DNA from: Candidatus Poribacteria bacterium
Lineage (GTDB): Bacteria; Poribacteria; WGA-4E; WGA-3G
Direction of reading: 5' to 3'
DNA length: 64,000 nt
NCBI GenBank assembly: GCA_028824125.1
Contig: JAPPES010000059.1
Location: 1-64,000, forward strand
Part shown: positions 19,333-27,873 of the stretch, in pieces
Numbering within the stretch: position 1 is the first letter of the stretch
Layout: each line of letters starts with the position of its first letter
Position numbers and translations under genes: made by a program
The notes under the pieces: generated by a model
What the model was told of the DNA's origin: nothing
Databases searched by the model: none
The model's input: the letters and a program-made list of their open reading frames with translations, nothing else

Positions 19333-19361
19333 ATTATAATATGGTTTCTGGCATTTGTCAA
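19333..19361 (-). promoter_or_regulatory. consensus sigma70-type promoter of the str-S10-spc-alpha cluster
   Basis: Reading leftward, TTGACA (19356-19361) and TATAAT (19333-19338) are separated by exactly 17 bases: a perfect match to the housekeeping consensus. Transcription should start near 19325, giving a leader of about 155 bases before rpsL. No other promoter of this quality was seen inside the cluster. Confidence 0.85.
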
Positions 19362-19419
19362 GTTAATTTAAGAAAAATTATGTAAATTATTAGTAATTTA
19401 TTGCGAAATTGCTGTTTTT

Positions 19420-20652
19420 TTACAATTTAATCACTTTTCCGCGCAGAATTACGTTCTGAACGTTTAAATTTTCATCAACAATAACTAAATCCGCGGCTTT
19501 GTCCGGGGTAATTGAACCGACGTGATCATCAACACCTAAATTTTGTGCAGGTGTTAATGTCGCCATCGTCAAAGCATCTTCTAAAGAAAATCCCCATGCT
19601 ATAACATTACGAACACCATCCATAAGGGTAATAATCGCGCCTGCAAGTCTTTCCGTAGGTTTACCGACATCTAACCACATTGCACCGTTTTTTATGTATT
19701 TTGGGGTATTTTCATGTGTTGTTCCGTTGAGCCGATAGGCATCATGTTCTGCTTCGTAAACAGCGTCTTTTTGCCATTCTTCTGCTGAAAGTCCCGCGTG
19801 TTCAGTGCAATCTGTAATCAATCCAACGCCTGAAATTCCTTTATGCTGAATTAAGTGCTTACCCCAAAAAGGGTTAACGTGGTGTTGGTCAACTATCAAT
19901 TCAGCGTGGACGTTGGGGTGCGCGAAAACTGCTTCAAGTGCGCCGAGGTCGCGGTGGTGCATGCCGCTCATACCGTTATAGGTGTGTGTAGCACGCGTCA
20001 CGCCTGCATCAATGGCATCTATCGCTTGTTGGTACGTAGCATTTGTGTGCCCCATTGCGATAACGATATTGTTATAGGCATCTGCTTTGTGTTCAGCGAG
20101 ATGTTTAATAAACTGCAAATTCTCATCGTTTTCTGGGGCGACAGAAATTACTTTTAAGGTGCCATCGGAGGCTGCCCACATTGCGTGGAATTCCTCAAAG
20201 TTTGGGGGCGTAATGTATTTGGCGTTTTGTGCGCCATTTTTTGCGAGACTGCCGAATTTTCCTTCAACGTAGGACCCGATAATCCTTGCGCCGTCTGCTA
20301 TCGGTTGGTCAACGACCTGTGCAATTGCTTCTAAAGATGCGTTAATCTGCTCCATGCTCCCGGAGGAAATACCTACGACTAACGAAGTAACACCGTTAAT
20401 AGCGTGTGCCCGAGCAATTGTTTCAATGTCCTCAACTTTACCTGTCATGCTGTCGTAGCCGCCGCCGCCATGGATCAATCCATCAATCAGTCCGGGAAGG
20501 ACAAGACACCCTGCAGCATCAATGACTTCCTCTGAAGGTGGAAGCTGTTCTTTTGTTATTGCTGAAATTGTATCACCGTGAATGACGATATTGCCCGGAC
20601 CGTAATATGTCGGAGTATAGATGTCGCCATTCACAATCGTTAGTGTTTCCAT
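19420..20652 (-). CDS. nagA: N-acetylglucosamine-6-phosphate deacetylase
   Basis: Amidohydrolase-fold enzyme of 410 residues that removes acetate from GlcNAc-6-phosphate. Landmarks in order: LPGLIDGLIHGGGG, the EGKFGSLAKNGAQN equivalent of the EGPF loop, the metal histidine in AMGHTNATY, ATHTYNGMSGMHHRDLG, and the catalytic Asp in LITDCTEHAG. The first HxH metal pair is reduced to one His. E. coli NagA also lacks a full HxH, so activity is likely. No nagB or transporter is next to it. The ATG is at 20652, and the gene reads toward the ribosomal promoter. Confidence 0.88.
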   Translation of the reverse strand: METLTIVNGDIYTPTYYGPGNIVIHGDTISAITKEQLPPSEEVIDAAGCLVLPGLIDGLIHGGGGYDSMTGKVEDIETIARAHAINGVTSLVVGISSGSMEQINASLEAIAQVVDQPIADGARIIGSYVEGKFGSLAKNGAQNAKYITPPNFEEFHAMWAASDGTLKVISVAPENDENLQFIKHLAEHKADAYNNIVIAMGHTNATYQQAIDAIDAGVTRATHTYNGMSGMHHRDLGALEAVFAHPNVHAELIVDQHHVNPFWGKHLIQHKGISGVGLITDCTEHAGLSAEEWQKDAVYEAEHDAYRLNGTTHENTPKYIKNGAMWLDVGKPTERLAGAIITLMDGVRNVIAWGFSLEDALTMATLTPAQNLGVDDHVGSITPDKAADLVIVDENLNVQNVILRGKVIKL

Positions 20653-20683
20653 GTCTCAAAAAACCTTATTCAACATGGTAGCA

Positions 20684-20786
20684 GGCACGCTCCGCGTGCC
20701 GTAGCGGGTTACGGCATACGCCCGCTTCATGCGGACAGAAAATTACCGAACTTAATAACTTAAACTTCATGAGTATGCCTACTACT
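20684..20786. repeat. palindromic intergenic repeat, relic of a TIR element
   Basis: A perfect hairpin GGCACGC-TCC-GCGTGCC (20684-20700) is followed by CCGTA...TACGG. The segment from about 20739 to 20784 (AATTACCGAACTTAATAACT and onward) resembles the end of the inverted-repeat element at 30653-31307, especially its internal copy near 31014. It is probably a decayed copy of the same family. Confidence 0.5.
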
Positions 20787-20812
20787 TTGCATCATTTAAA
20801 TTGGCATCTATG

Positions 20813-21445
20813 TTAAATTTGTTTTGATACCCAAAGAATGCTTTGCGCGAGAAACCGCAAAAAAGGCTCTAATTCAAAATCCTTTTGATGCCCTAATGAA
20901 GTATAACAGATACGCCCATCATTATGCAAACGTGTCCATGCCACTGGCTCCGAATGTTCGTCCGTGTGTCCCATCAGCAGCACAGAAGTATCGTCACGAA
21001 GCAATGGATTTTTGTAAAGACTGCCATAACTTTCAAATTTTGGAATGCCATTTAGAATTGGATGTTCTGTTGCTACGGTTTCTAATTGAACGGTGGGACC
21101 GTGCCCATAATGACCTTGATAATCCCCACCCAATACAGTCTTGTCAAATTCCAACCAGTTCTGATACGCATGGCTTGCTGTCCTAACACCTACAAGCGGT
21201 CTACCTTGCTCGCAATACGTTTGAAATTGCCTGAGCGATTTTCCTGCTGTATTGAGACGACGCGTAAATACTAACAAGACATCTGCATCGTCTAATACTG
21301 ATAAGGATGGATCATCATCCTCTGAATCGTAGACGATCAAATTTGCTTGTATCGGATAATTTTTCTCAACAAAGGATTTAAAGATATTTAATGAAGTTTC
21401 GGAATCGTATTCAAACGAACCCGAAAGCATGCACAAGTTTAGCAC
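20813..21445 (-). CDS. ThuA-like domain protein
   Basis: A 210-residue protein with the glutamine-amidotransferase-like fold of the ThuA (trehalose utilisation) family. Features seen are VLLVFTRR, VGVRTASHAY, HPILNGIPKFESYGSLYKNP and the C-terminal PVAWTRLHNDGRICYTSLGHQKDFE, typical of the family. ThuA-like proteins often act in sugar catabolism, commonly with unknown reactions. The start is GTG at 21445 with GGAGAA upstream. The next gene upstream is folA, but no functional link to it is evident. Confidence 0.8.
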   Translation of the reverse strand: MLNLCMLSGSFEYDSETSLNIFKSFVEKNYPIQANLIVYDSEDDDPSLSVLDDADVLLVFTRRLNTAGKSLRQFQTYCEQGRPLVGVRTASHAYQNWLEFDKTVLGGDYQGHYGHGPTVQLETVATEHPILNGIPKFESYGSLYKNPLLRDDTSVLLMGHTDEHSEPVAWTRLHNDGRICYTSLGHQKDFELEPFLRFLAQSILWVSKQI

Positions 21446-21472
21446 AAATTCTCCTATAATAAAATATCAATC

Positions 21473-21976
21473 TTATCTCTTTTCTAAAAACAGAAAACTG
21501 TAGGGATATGGATTTTTCTCATCTGCGTCACAGTCAATCCGTTTCACCTCTTCCCACTCATTCCAATCAAATTCAGGAAAATAGACATCACCCTCAAATG
21601 TGGCGTGAATTTGCGTGAGGTAGAGTCTACTTGCATGTGATAAAAATGCCGCGTAGATAGGTGCTCCACCACAGATCATAAGTTCCGGCCCATAGCGTTC
21701 AGAAAGTGTCTCCGCAATTTTAATGACATCTTCAACTGAGTGTGCCACGATACACCCTTCGGGTGCTTTATACTCATGATTGCGTGTGAGGATGATGTTT
21801 TGCCTTTTTGCTAACGGACGGGGTAGTGTTTCAAAGGTTTTGCGCCCCATGACGACAGGTTTTCCTATTGTTATATCGCGAAAATGTCGAAGGTCAGCAG
21901 GCAACTGCCATGGAATGTCAGGGCCGTTCCCGATGAGTCGGTTTTTATCTATGGCAGCAATCATTGAGATTTGCAA
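21473..21976 (-). CDS. folA: dihydrofolate reductase
   Basis: NADPH-dependent reduction of dihydrofolate, 167 residues. Seen are SMIAAIDKNRLIGNGPDIPWQLPADLRHFRDIT with the Met20-type loop and catalytic Asp, VMGRKTFETLP, RQNIILTRN and MICGGAPIYAAFL. It restores the folate oxidised by ThyA, encoded 2.4 kb upstream with three lipoprotein genes between. The start is probably TTG at 21976 (AGGAG about 12 bases upstream); an in-frame ATG four codons later is possible. Confidence 0.95.
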   Translation of the reverse strand: MQISMIAAIDKNRLIGNGPDIPWQLPADLRHFRDITIGKPVVMGRKTFETLPRPLAKRQNIILTRNHEYKAPEGCIVAHSVEDVIKIAETLSERYGPELMICGGAPIYAAFLSHASRLYLTQIHATFEGDVYFPEFDWNEWEEVKRIDCDADEKNPYPYSFLFLEKR

Positions 21977-22018
21977 TGTTTTATATACTCCTACGGCTTA
22001 CCAAGACAGCAAACTATT

Positions 22019-22753
22019 TTACCTATCTATTTTCTGATTAGAGGTAATCTTATAATGCCAAGTCCAACTTAATTCATCATTACTTTTACTTTGGCTTAGC
22101 GAACTACTGTTGTAAGTCTCATGCTGTCCATAATATTTATCAATGAGAAAACTTCGTTTTTCCTTATTATTAAACACTAAATTATAGTGCAATTTACCAT
22201 CAATAGTTTTAAATGAAGCCGTGTTTCCTTTATTATTTGGGTTTTTTGCGTATCGTTTTGTAAGGTCTTGAAAAGTCAAATTACCGAGACCTGTATTCTT
22301 AATTGAGTAATGGATTACAAGCCAATTACTTGTCCGAAAGATGGCAAATTTCTCACGTTCTTTTATGTTTGATGAAATTTTGACTGTTCCTATAGGCGGG
22401 TTAAACACACTCTGAGAGACTTCCTCATCGGTAAAATGCAAAAGTGCCAATCTATTTACCCTATTTGCTCCCCTGAATTTAAGGTTCTCGTTGAGGTTAT
22501 CATGTTGGAATAGAAACGATAAACTCTGTTTTTCTATTCCTCTACCCCTATTAAACTCTAAGTTCTTAAACTCTAAGTTCACCTGTTCGGCCTCAAGTTG
22601 TGCATCGACTATTTTCCAATTATTAGGAATACGAAGTCGAACTGTACAACACTCATTATTGCCACTGAACCCGTCATAACTTATATGCTGTTCAGCTGTA
22701 CAACCAATACATAGCAGTAAGAAACTGAAGATGTAAATTATTCGGGTTCTCAT
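22019..22753 (-). CDS. putative lipoprotein, member 1 of a paralogous trio
   Basis: A 244-residue exported protein: Arg start, hydrophobic segment (residues 5-17), then a Cys at 18 after LLCIG, a slightly unusual lipobox. The body is beta-rich and polar with no family recognised. It shares with the next two genes a pattern KIVDAxL..., a short basic-Gly/Ile-Glu-Lys segment, a G-x-N-R motif (RGANRVNRLALLHF) and a later block on a C-terminal domain. This suggests an ancient triplication. Function unknown. It lies downstream of member 2 by 33 bases. Confidence 0.7.
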   Translation of the reverse strand: MRTRIIYIFSFLLLCIGCTAEQHISYDGFSGNNECCTVRLRIPNNWKIVDAQLEAEQVNLEFKNLEFNRGRGIEKQSLSFLFQHDNLNENLKFRGANRVNRLALLHFTDEEVSQSVFNPPIGTVKISSNIKEREKFAIFRTSNWLVIHYSIKNTGLGNLTFQDLTKRYAKNPNNKGNTASFKTIDGKLHYNLVFNNKEKRSFLIDKYYGQHETYNSSSLSQSKSNDELSWTWHYKITSNQKIDR

Positions 22754-22786
22754 TATGTTCTCTGGATTTTACGCAGGAAATAGATA

Positions 22787-23590
22787 TTAACGGTCTCTCA
22801 AAAAGGGTTGGTTAGTTGGACGACTTTTCTGTGGGGCAGCCCTTATGACTTCGTTTTTCTTTGGAACAACCTTCAAATACGCAATATGGATATCGTCACC
22901 AACTTTTTTCTGTTTTTCAACTTTTACTGTTTCATGAGGTTCAAGGACATCAAGCGGATAGCTCAATTTGCGAATTAGTTTGTTAGATTTAGTGTTGTAC
23001 GTTTCTATATTTATCATATTCCCTTTAAAGTTGTGAACTGTTGCAGTTTCGGTAGATGTGTGTTTAATATCAAAATTTATCCAAAATAATGAATTCTTCT
23101 TGGTCTTTTTTCTAACTTCTGGATGATAACAGTAAGCGGTGATTCTATCCCCGACACGAAAGGCACCGGAATTTGCGAAAGGTCCAGGTTTCTTACGGAT
23201 ACCTTTTATCTCCCAACCCGACCAGTTAAACCACGTTGACACGTTTTTGGGTATAGGAGAGGACACAGTTAAATGCACAACACCGTATCCCTTTATCCTG
23301 TTTGTGCCGTGAACTTCAAGAGTCTCATTGGTTTCAATTACTGGGAATCTTGCTTTCTTTCCGATTGAGGTTACGCGTTTCTCAATCTCTTTGCCAGTAT
23401 CAATATCTACATGTAATTCTTTATTATCAAGTGTAGCATCAACAATCTTAGAAGAATCTTTCATAGCTAAAAAGACCAAAAGCGTATCATTAATCCTATA
23501 GATTTTGTAACCGGGTGTAGGTTCCCCACACCCACTTAGGACTATCGCGAGGCTTATCAAGAGCGTTATTAGAACTTTTATCTTCGTCAT
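22787..23590 (-). CDS. putative lipoprotein, member 2 of a paralogous trio
   Basis: A 267-residue predicted lipoprotein with a clear lipobox (VLSGC near residue 21) after a hydrophobic N-terminus. The body has SKIVDATLDNKELHVDI, KEIEKRVTSIGKKA and LEVHGTNRIKGYGVVHLTV, which align in order with member 1. No catalytic motif was seen. The ATG at 23590 (AGGGTG upstream) is preferred over a GTG three codons earlier. Function unknown. Confidence 0.75.
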   Translation of the reverse strand: MTKIKVLITLLISLAIVLSGCGEPTPGYKIYRINDTLLVFLAMKDSSKIVDATLDNKELHVDIDTGKEIEKRVTSIGKKARFPVIETNETLEVHGTNRIKGYGVVHLTVSSPIPKNVSTWFNWSGWEIKGIRKKPGPFANSGAFRVGDRITAYCYHPEVRKKTKKNSLFWINFDIKHTSTETATVHNFKGNMINIETYNTKSNKLIRKLSYPLDVLEPHETVKVEKQKKVGDDIHIAYLKVVPKKNEVIRAAPQKSRPTNQPFLRDR

Positions 23591-23610
23591 TGAATTCACC
23601 CTAATGATAT

Positions 23611-24327
23611 TTAGTTCACAGAAGTTATTTGAAAAATAGAACCCATGATTAGTCTTGATCCAAAAGACAAACTTATACCATTGTTTTGAACTTTTTCATT
23701 GGTATTTAGGACTTTTCCAAGTGGAAAACTGTGTTTAATTATACGTGTGCCTGTATTAAATTCCACATTAAACATATTGTTAGTGAAATCGAATAGGTCT
23801 ATTGGAACATCAGGGATTTGCTTGAAGTCAATGTCCTTAGGTTGAACAGCCAAAACAAGAGATAACTTGTTTTCACTTCGGAAAGCTCTAAACTTCATGC
23901 GATCTCCGTTCTGTGTCGTATAATTTTCAGCTATGACATGTCCTGATGGAAAGTGTTGGGGTTGTGGCTGCTTTACGGTTGTCTTTTGGAACTGAAGAAT
24001 GACCGTGTCTTCTACTTTTCCAATACCCGTAAGTAACAAGTTTTCGGTCACTCCAGCAAGTTCTATAGAATCATTACCTGTCTGCATGACATTATTCACA
24101 ATTTCAACAGTAGTGGTTTTAATTCCGCGTTTGGTTTGATTAATTTCTATGTTGAATCCCATGGCACCGGTTTCAACATTTATAGATTCAACTTGACTCT
24201 GCATTATCAAATATACCGACATTAAGTTGCCGTGCCCGAAAGCAGCTATATCAGCAAAAGGTTTGATATCTGTCGGTTCGCAGCCTGTAAGCGAAATTGC
24301 AATGAGTATCGTGAAGATTATCCGCAT
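23611..24327 (-). CDS. putative lipoprotein, member 3 of a paralogous trio
   Basis: A 238-residue predicted lipoprotein, signal MRIIFTILIAISLTGC with a good lipobox at C16. The body includes ESINVETGAMGFNIEINQTKRGIKTTTVEI and IELAGVTENLLLTGIGKVEDTVILQF, a more diverged version of the pattern in members 1 and 2. It starts 11 bases beyond the thyA stop, so it is probably co-transcribed with thyA. Function unknown. Confidence 0.72.
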   Translation of the reverse strand: MRIIFTILIAISLTGCEPTDIKPFADIAAFGHGNLMSVYLIMQSQVESINVETGAMGFNIEINQTKRGIKTTTVEIVNNVMQTGNDSIELAGVTENLLLTGIGKVEDTVILQFQKTTVKQPQPQHFPSGHVIAENYTTQNGDRMKFRAFRSENKLSLVLAVQPKDIDFKQIPDVPIDLFDFTNNMFNVEFNTGTRIIKHSFPLGKVLNTNEKVQNNGISLSFGSRLIMGSIFQITSVN

Positions 24328-24338
24328 CTTCCTTCTTC

Positions 24339-25136
24339 TTAGACAATCATTTTGGCACGAATCGCATCATGATGCTGATAGCTCTGTAACTTCAAGTCTT
24401 GGATTTTGAAATTGTCAATTGAGGTCACATCGGTGTTTAGGACAAGTTCCGGCAGTGGATAGGGTTGTCGTTGGAGTTGTGTTTTTACCTGATCAAAATG
24501 CGCGTGGTAGATATGGGCATCGCCCAAAACATGGATAAATTCACTCGGTTGAAGATCCGTTATCTGAGCTATCATAGATAGTAGTAGCGAGTAGGATGCA
24601 ATATTAAATGGAACACCAAGGAACATATCACAACTGCGTTGATACATCTGCAATGACAATTTACCATCCGCTACAAAAAATTGAAAAAACATGTGGCACG
24701 GTGCCAATGCCATTTGGTCTAACTCACCTGGATTCCACGCAGTAACAATATGTCTGCGACTATGTGGATTCACCTGGAGTTGTTCAATTACCTCCGCCAG
24801 TTGATCAATTCTGCCGTTTTCTTTTGGCCACCGACGCCATTGCACACCGTAAATACAACCGAGTGCGCCATCACGTCCCCAAGCAGCGGCGTTTGCATTC
24901 CATATCTGTGTGCCAAGTTTCTGAAATTGCTTGACGTGATCATAACCGCGCAGAAAACCGAGAAGTTCCGCTTTGACTGATCGGAAAGCGAGTTTTTTTG
25001 TGGTTACTGCAGGAAACCCATCTTCCAAATTGTATCGCATCTGCATGCCGAAGAGGGCGCGTGTTTTTCCGTTTCTACCCTCACGGTCAACACCGGCATC
25101 TAATATCTGTTGAAGTCCTTCAAGATACTGTTTCAT
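24339..25136 (-). CDS. thyA: thymidylate synthase
   Basis: Converts dUMP and methylene-tetrahydrofolate to dTMP and dihydrofolate, 265 residues, the normal ThyA length. Seen are the N-terminal GKTRALFGMQMRY, AELLGFLRG, the active-site APCHMFFQF with C147, RSCDMFLGVPFNIASYSLL and the C-terminal end AIRAKMIV. The ATG at 25136 is chosen because MKQYLEGLQQILD is the family N-terminus; the frame is open 17 codons further. dut lies upstream and folA downstream. Confidence 0.97.
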   Translation of the reverse strand: MKQYLEGLQQILDAGVDREGRNGKTRALFGMQMRYNLEDGFPAVTTKKLAFRSVKAELLGFLRGYDHVKQFQKLGTQIWNANAAAWGRDGALGCIYGVQWRRWPKENGRIDQLAEVIEQLQVNPHSRRHIVTAWNPGELDQMALAPCHMFFQFFVADGKLSLQMYQRSCDMFLGVPFNIASYSLLLSMIAQITDLQPSEFIHVLGDAHIYHAHFDQVKTQLQRQPYPLPELVLNTDVTSIDNFKIQDLKLQSYQHHDAIRAKMIV

Positions 25137-25202
25137 ATTTACTACTAAAGCTCCCTTAATAATAATGATGTATCCTATAAAACGCAATTGGGAGCATTAA
25201 AG

Positions 25203-25634
25203 TTACTTATCTGTACTGCCGAAACCTCCGCGAGAGGGTGCGTTCATCTGATCTTCCTCATTCCATTCTGCTGTCCCTACACGCACAAAAATTGCTTGTG
25301 CAATCCGACTGCCTCTTTCTATCGTCACTGGTTTATCGGTGAAGTTGTATACCTGAATTTTTAGTTCATCTTCTTCACCGCAATAATCATTATCAATGAT
25401 ACCTAAACCTTGTGCCATCATCAAACCGATTTTACGGGGTGTACTGCTGCGCATACATATCATCAGCATGTAGCCGGGGGGTGTTTCTACAATAACGTTC
25501 GCTGGAATTAAAGCAATTTCTTGTGGCGCAATTTCAGCTGATTCACGACAGAGCAGATCAAATCCGACAGAACCATCAGTTTCATATTTCGGCAGTGGCA
25601 GGGATTTATCAACCCGTTTGATTTTTACCTCCAT
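25203..25634 (-). CDS. dut: dUTP diphosphatase
   Basis: Trimeric dUTPase of 143 residues that makes dUMP for ThyA and keeps uracil out of DNA. Motifs in order: 1 SVGFDL, 2 RSSTPRKIGL, 3 GIIDNDYCGE, 4 ERGSRIAQAIF and 5 RGGFGSTDK. Motif 3 has Cys where Arg is common. The ATG at 25634 overlaps the stop of the upstream lactonase gene by one base (TAATG), indicating translational coupling. The frame is open upstream, but that part overlaps the lactonase gene. Confidence 0.95.
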   Translation of the reverse strand: MEVKIKRVDKSLPLPKYETDGSVGFDLLCRESAEIAPQEIALIPANVIVETPPGYMLMICMRSSTPRKIGLMMAQGLGIIDNDYCGEEDELKIQVYNFTDKPVTIERGSRIAQAIFVRVGTAEWNEEDQMNAPSRGGFGSTDK

Positions 25635-26518
25635 TACGACACCGCTATCCCTTCTACTTTGCATTCTATGCGATAGACAGATGTGCTTGCCGTGATAAAA
25701 AGGCTTTTCCAATAATCACCGCCCCATGCCAGATTCGCGCAGCGTTCGGGAACAAGAATGATGCCAAGATGTGTCCCGTCTGGTGCGAATATCCAAATCC
25801 CGTTCGGTCCCGTTAGATAGACATTTCCTTGCACATCTACCTTCATGCCGTCCGGCACGCCGTTATCCCCTTTTTCTTCAGCAAAAACACGACCATTTGC
25901 GATTGTGCCATCAGGTTGCACATCAAAGGCGCGCACATGCATCCGTTTGGTGTCGTTAATATAAAGGATGGACTCATCTGGTGAAAAGCAGATACCGTTG
26001 GGTCTATCAAAATCATCAACAAGCAGTGTCAACGTTGCTCCATCAGGCGACAAACGGTAGACGCCCTGAAAATCAAGTTCCTTTTCCGATACAGCGCCAC
26101 CCCGTGCGGATAACCCGTACGGCGGATCGGTAAAATAGATGCTCCGATCTGATTTGACAACAATATCGTTTGGGCTGTTTAGGCGTTTGCCTTCATAGTG
26201 TGAAGCAATCGTTAGCACATCTCCATCCGCTGTTGTTCGAGATACTCTACGGTTTGCATGCTCACACGCAATCAGGTGTCCGCCTCTATCGTAAGTTAAG
26301 CCGTTTGACTTTCCTGATGGGTCTCTGAACACAGTCATACCGGACTCTGCGTCCCATCGCCGTATTTTGTTTGCAGGAATATCACTAAAAAGCAGATACC
26401 TGCCGATAGAATGCCACAGCGGTCCTTCGGTAAATTGGCATCCGGTAGCCAATTGTTCTACAGTTGCTTCTGAATCTACTAAATCTAATAGACGTGAATC
26501 ACGTACATCAAGTGCCAT
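25634..26518 (-). CDS. SMP-30/gluconolactonase-like lactonase
   Basis: Six-bladed beta-propeller of the SMP-30/gluconolactonase/regucalcin family, 294 residues. Features seen are CQFTEGPLWH with the metal Glu, NSPNDIVVKSDRSIYFTDPPYG, DRPNGICFSPDESILYI and GVPDGMKVDVQGNVYLTGPNGIWIFAPDG. Members hydrolyse sugar lactones. No sugar dehydrogenase is adjacent, so the substrate is unknown. The ATG at 26518 has AAAGGA upstream; a GTG nine codons earlier has no good site. Confidence 0.88.
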   Translation of the reverse strand: MALDVRDSRLLDLVDSEATVEQLATGCQFTEGPLWHSIGRYLLFSDIPANKIRRWDAESGMTVFRDPSGKSNGLTYDRGGHLIACEHANRRVSRTTADGDVLTIASHYEGKRLNSPNDIVVKSDRSIYFTDPPYGLSARGGAVSEKELDFQGVYRLSPDGATLTLLVDDFDRPNGICFSPDESILYINDTKRMHVRAFDVQPDGTIANGRVFAEEKGDNGVPDGMKVDVQGNVYLTGPNGIWIFAPDGTHLGIILVPERCANLAWGGDYWKSLFITASTSVYRIECKVEGIAVS

Positions 26519-26624
26519 ATTTTTTCCTTTCAATCTCCTTGACACGCAATCCTATTCATGATAACATTAATATAATTGCGTAATAGATACAATTTAAAGG
26601 TTTTGAACTGATTAGGAATATAAA

Positions 26625-26698
<74 letters not shown>

Positions 26699-26782
26699 AC
26701 ATTATAAATGAGTTTTAATAGTGTAACAAATTTAGGTATTTTTGTCAAGTATTTTGGTAAAGCACTGGGGAGGAATCTCAGT

Positions 26783-27865
26783 ATGAAACGTATATTTCAG
26801 CAACTCTCAATCGGTAGTAAATGTAAACGCCTATTGTCATTAGCCGGGATTGTCTTATTTCTATTAACTTTTGTTCCCGATGTGGTAGAAAGCCGCCGCG
26901 GTTTCGGTGGGGGTCGCAGTTTTGGTCGTAGCTTTAGTCGCAGCTTCAGCAGAAGTTCAAGTCGTAGTTACAGCCGCAGTTCAAAGAGTTATAGCAGACC
27001 GAAAAGTTCTACGCCGACACGCAGCTCGCGAAGTACAAGCAGCAGCTACGGAAGTCGGACATCAAGAACCACTTCTACACGTCCCAGCACAACAGCACGC
27101 CAGAAACAGACTGCCACAACCCGTGCCAAGACGACAAACACAACGTCAACTCGCGGTAGCACTGCTAACCGTCAAACTACGACACAAAACCGGAAACAGG
27201 TTCGACAGCTTAAAGCCGAAAACCGCAGCTTGAAACGTCAGACCACAAGGGCAAACCGCCAAACAGCCACAGCTCGTAGGCAACAGCGTTCAACTATTAC
27301 AGTTAATAACTTTGGTGGTTACTATCCCATGGGCGGATATTCAATGTACAGCCTCACGGCATCCATGGCGTTTAATAATCTGATGTTTGGTATCTATTTC
27401 CACGACTATTACAACCATTCGATTCGCCATAGTTATTTGTGGCACTACCACCATCGGGATTATGATCGGTCACATTGGAGTAAAGAAAAGCAGGAAGAGT
27501 ACGAATTTTATAAAGAGTACTATGAAAGCCAAGGCGTTGAACCGAACCCGAATTACGTAGATCCTGGCACAAATAAGGATGAGAATTATGTCGCAAGTTA
27601 TGTTGAAGAGAATCCAGATAAGTTTTATGGGGACGATGTTGAAGTTGTCACAGTTGAAGAACTACCCGATGAAGAAGCAATAAAACAGGAACTTCTTGCA
27701 TCTGCCGAAACACCGACTGTAACCTCAAATACGCAGCGCGCCCCACCGCAAAGGATAATTGTGGAAAAGAGAACTTCAGGCGCAATGTGGTTTGTTCTGA
27801 TATTTGGAAGCCTTCTCATCGTTGGCGTAATTATGTTAGTATTGTACAACAAGGGTTACTTTTAG
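26783..27865 (+). CDS. Ser/Arg-rich exported protein with C-terminal membrane anchor
   Basis: A 360-residue protein not recognised as a known family. The N-terminal hydrophobic segment (residues about 17-33) is a likely signal or anchor. Residues about 38-85 are built of Ser-Arg and Ser-Tyr-Ser repeats; then comes a Thr/Arg/Gln-rich stretch to about 170, a Gly/Tyr-containing folded-looking part with many His and Tyr, an acidic region, and a final hydrophobic helix (AMWFVLIFGSLLIVGVIMLVLY) before a four-residue end. The ATG at 26783 has GGGGAGGA upstream. The next gene starts 8 bases later, so the two are probably co-translated. Confidence 0.75.
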   Translation: MKRIFQQLSIGSKCKRLLSLAGIVLFLLTFVPDVVESRRGFGGGRSFGRSFSRSFSRSSSRSYSRSSKSYSRPKSSTPTRSSRSTSSSYGSRTSRTTSTRPSTTARQKQTATTRAKTTNTTSTRGSTANRQTTTQNRKQVRQLKAENRSLKRQTTRANRQTATARRQQRSTITVNNFGGYYPMGGYSMYSLTASMAFNNLMFGIYFHDYYNHSIRHSYLWHYHHRDYDRSHWSKEKQEEYEFYKEYYESQGVEPNPNYVDPGTNKDENYVASYVEENPDKFYGDDVEVVTVEELPDEEAIKQELLASAETPTVTSNTQRAPPQRIIVEKRTSGAMWFVLIFGSLLIVGVIMLVLYNKGYF

Positions 27866-27873
27866 GTGGTTGC

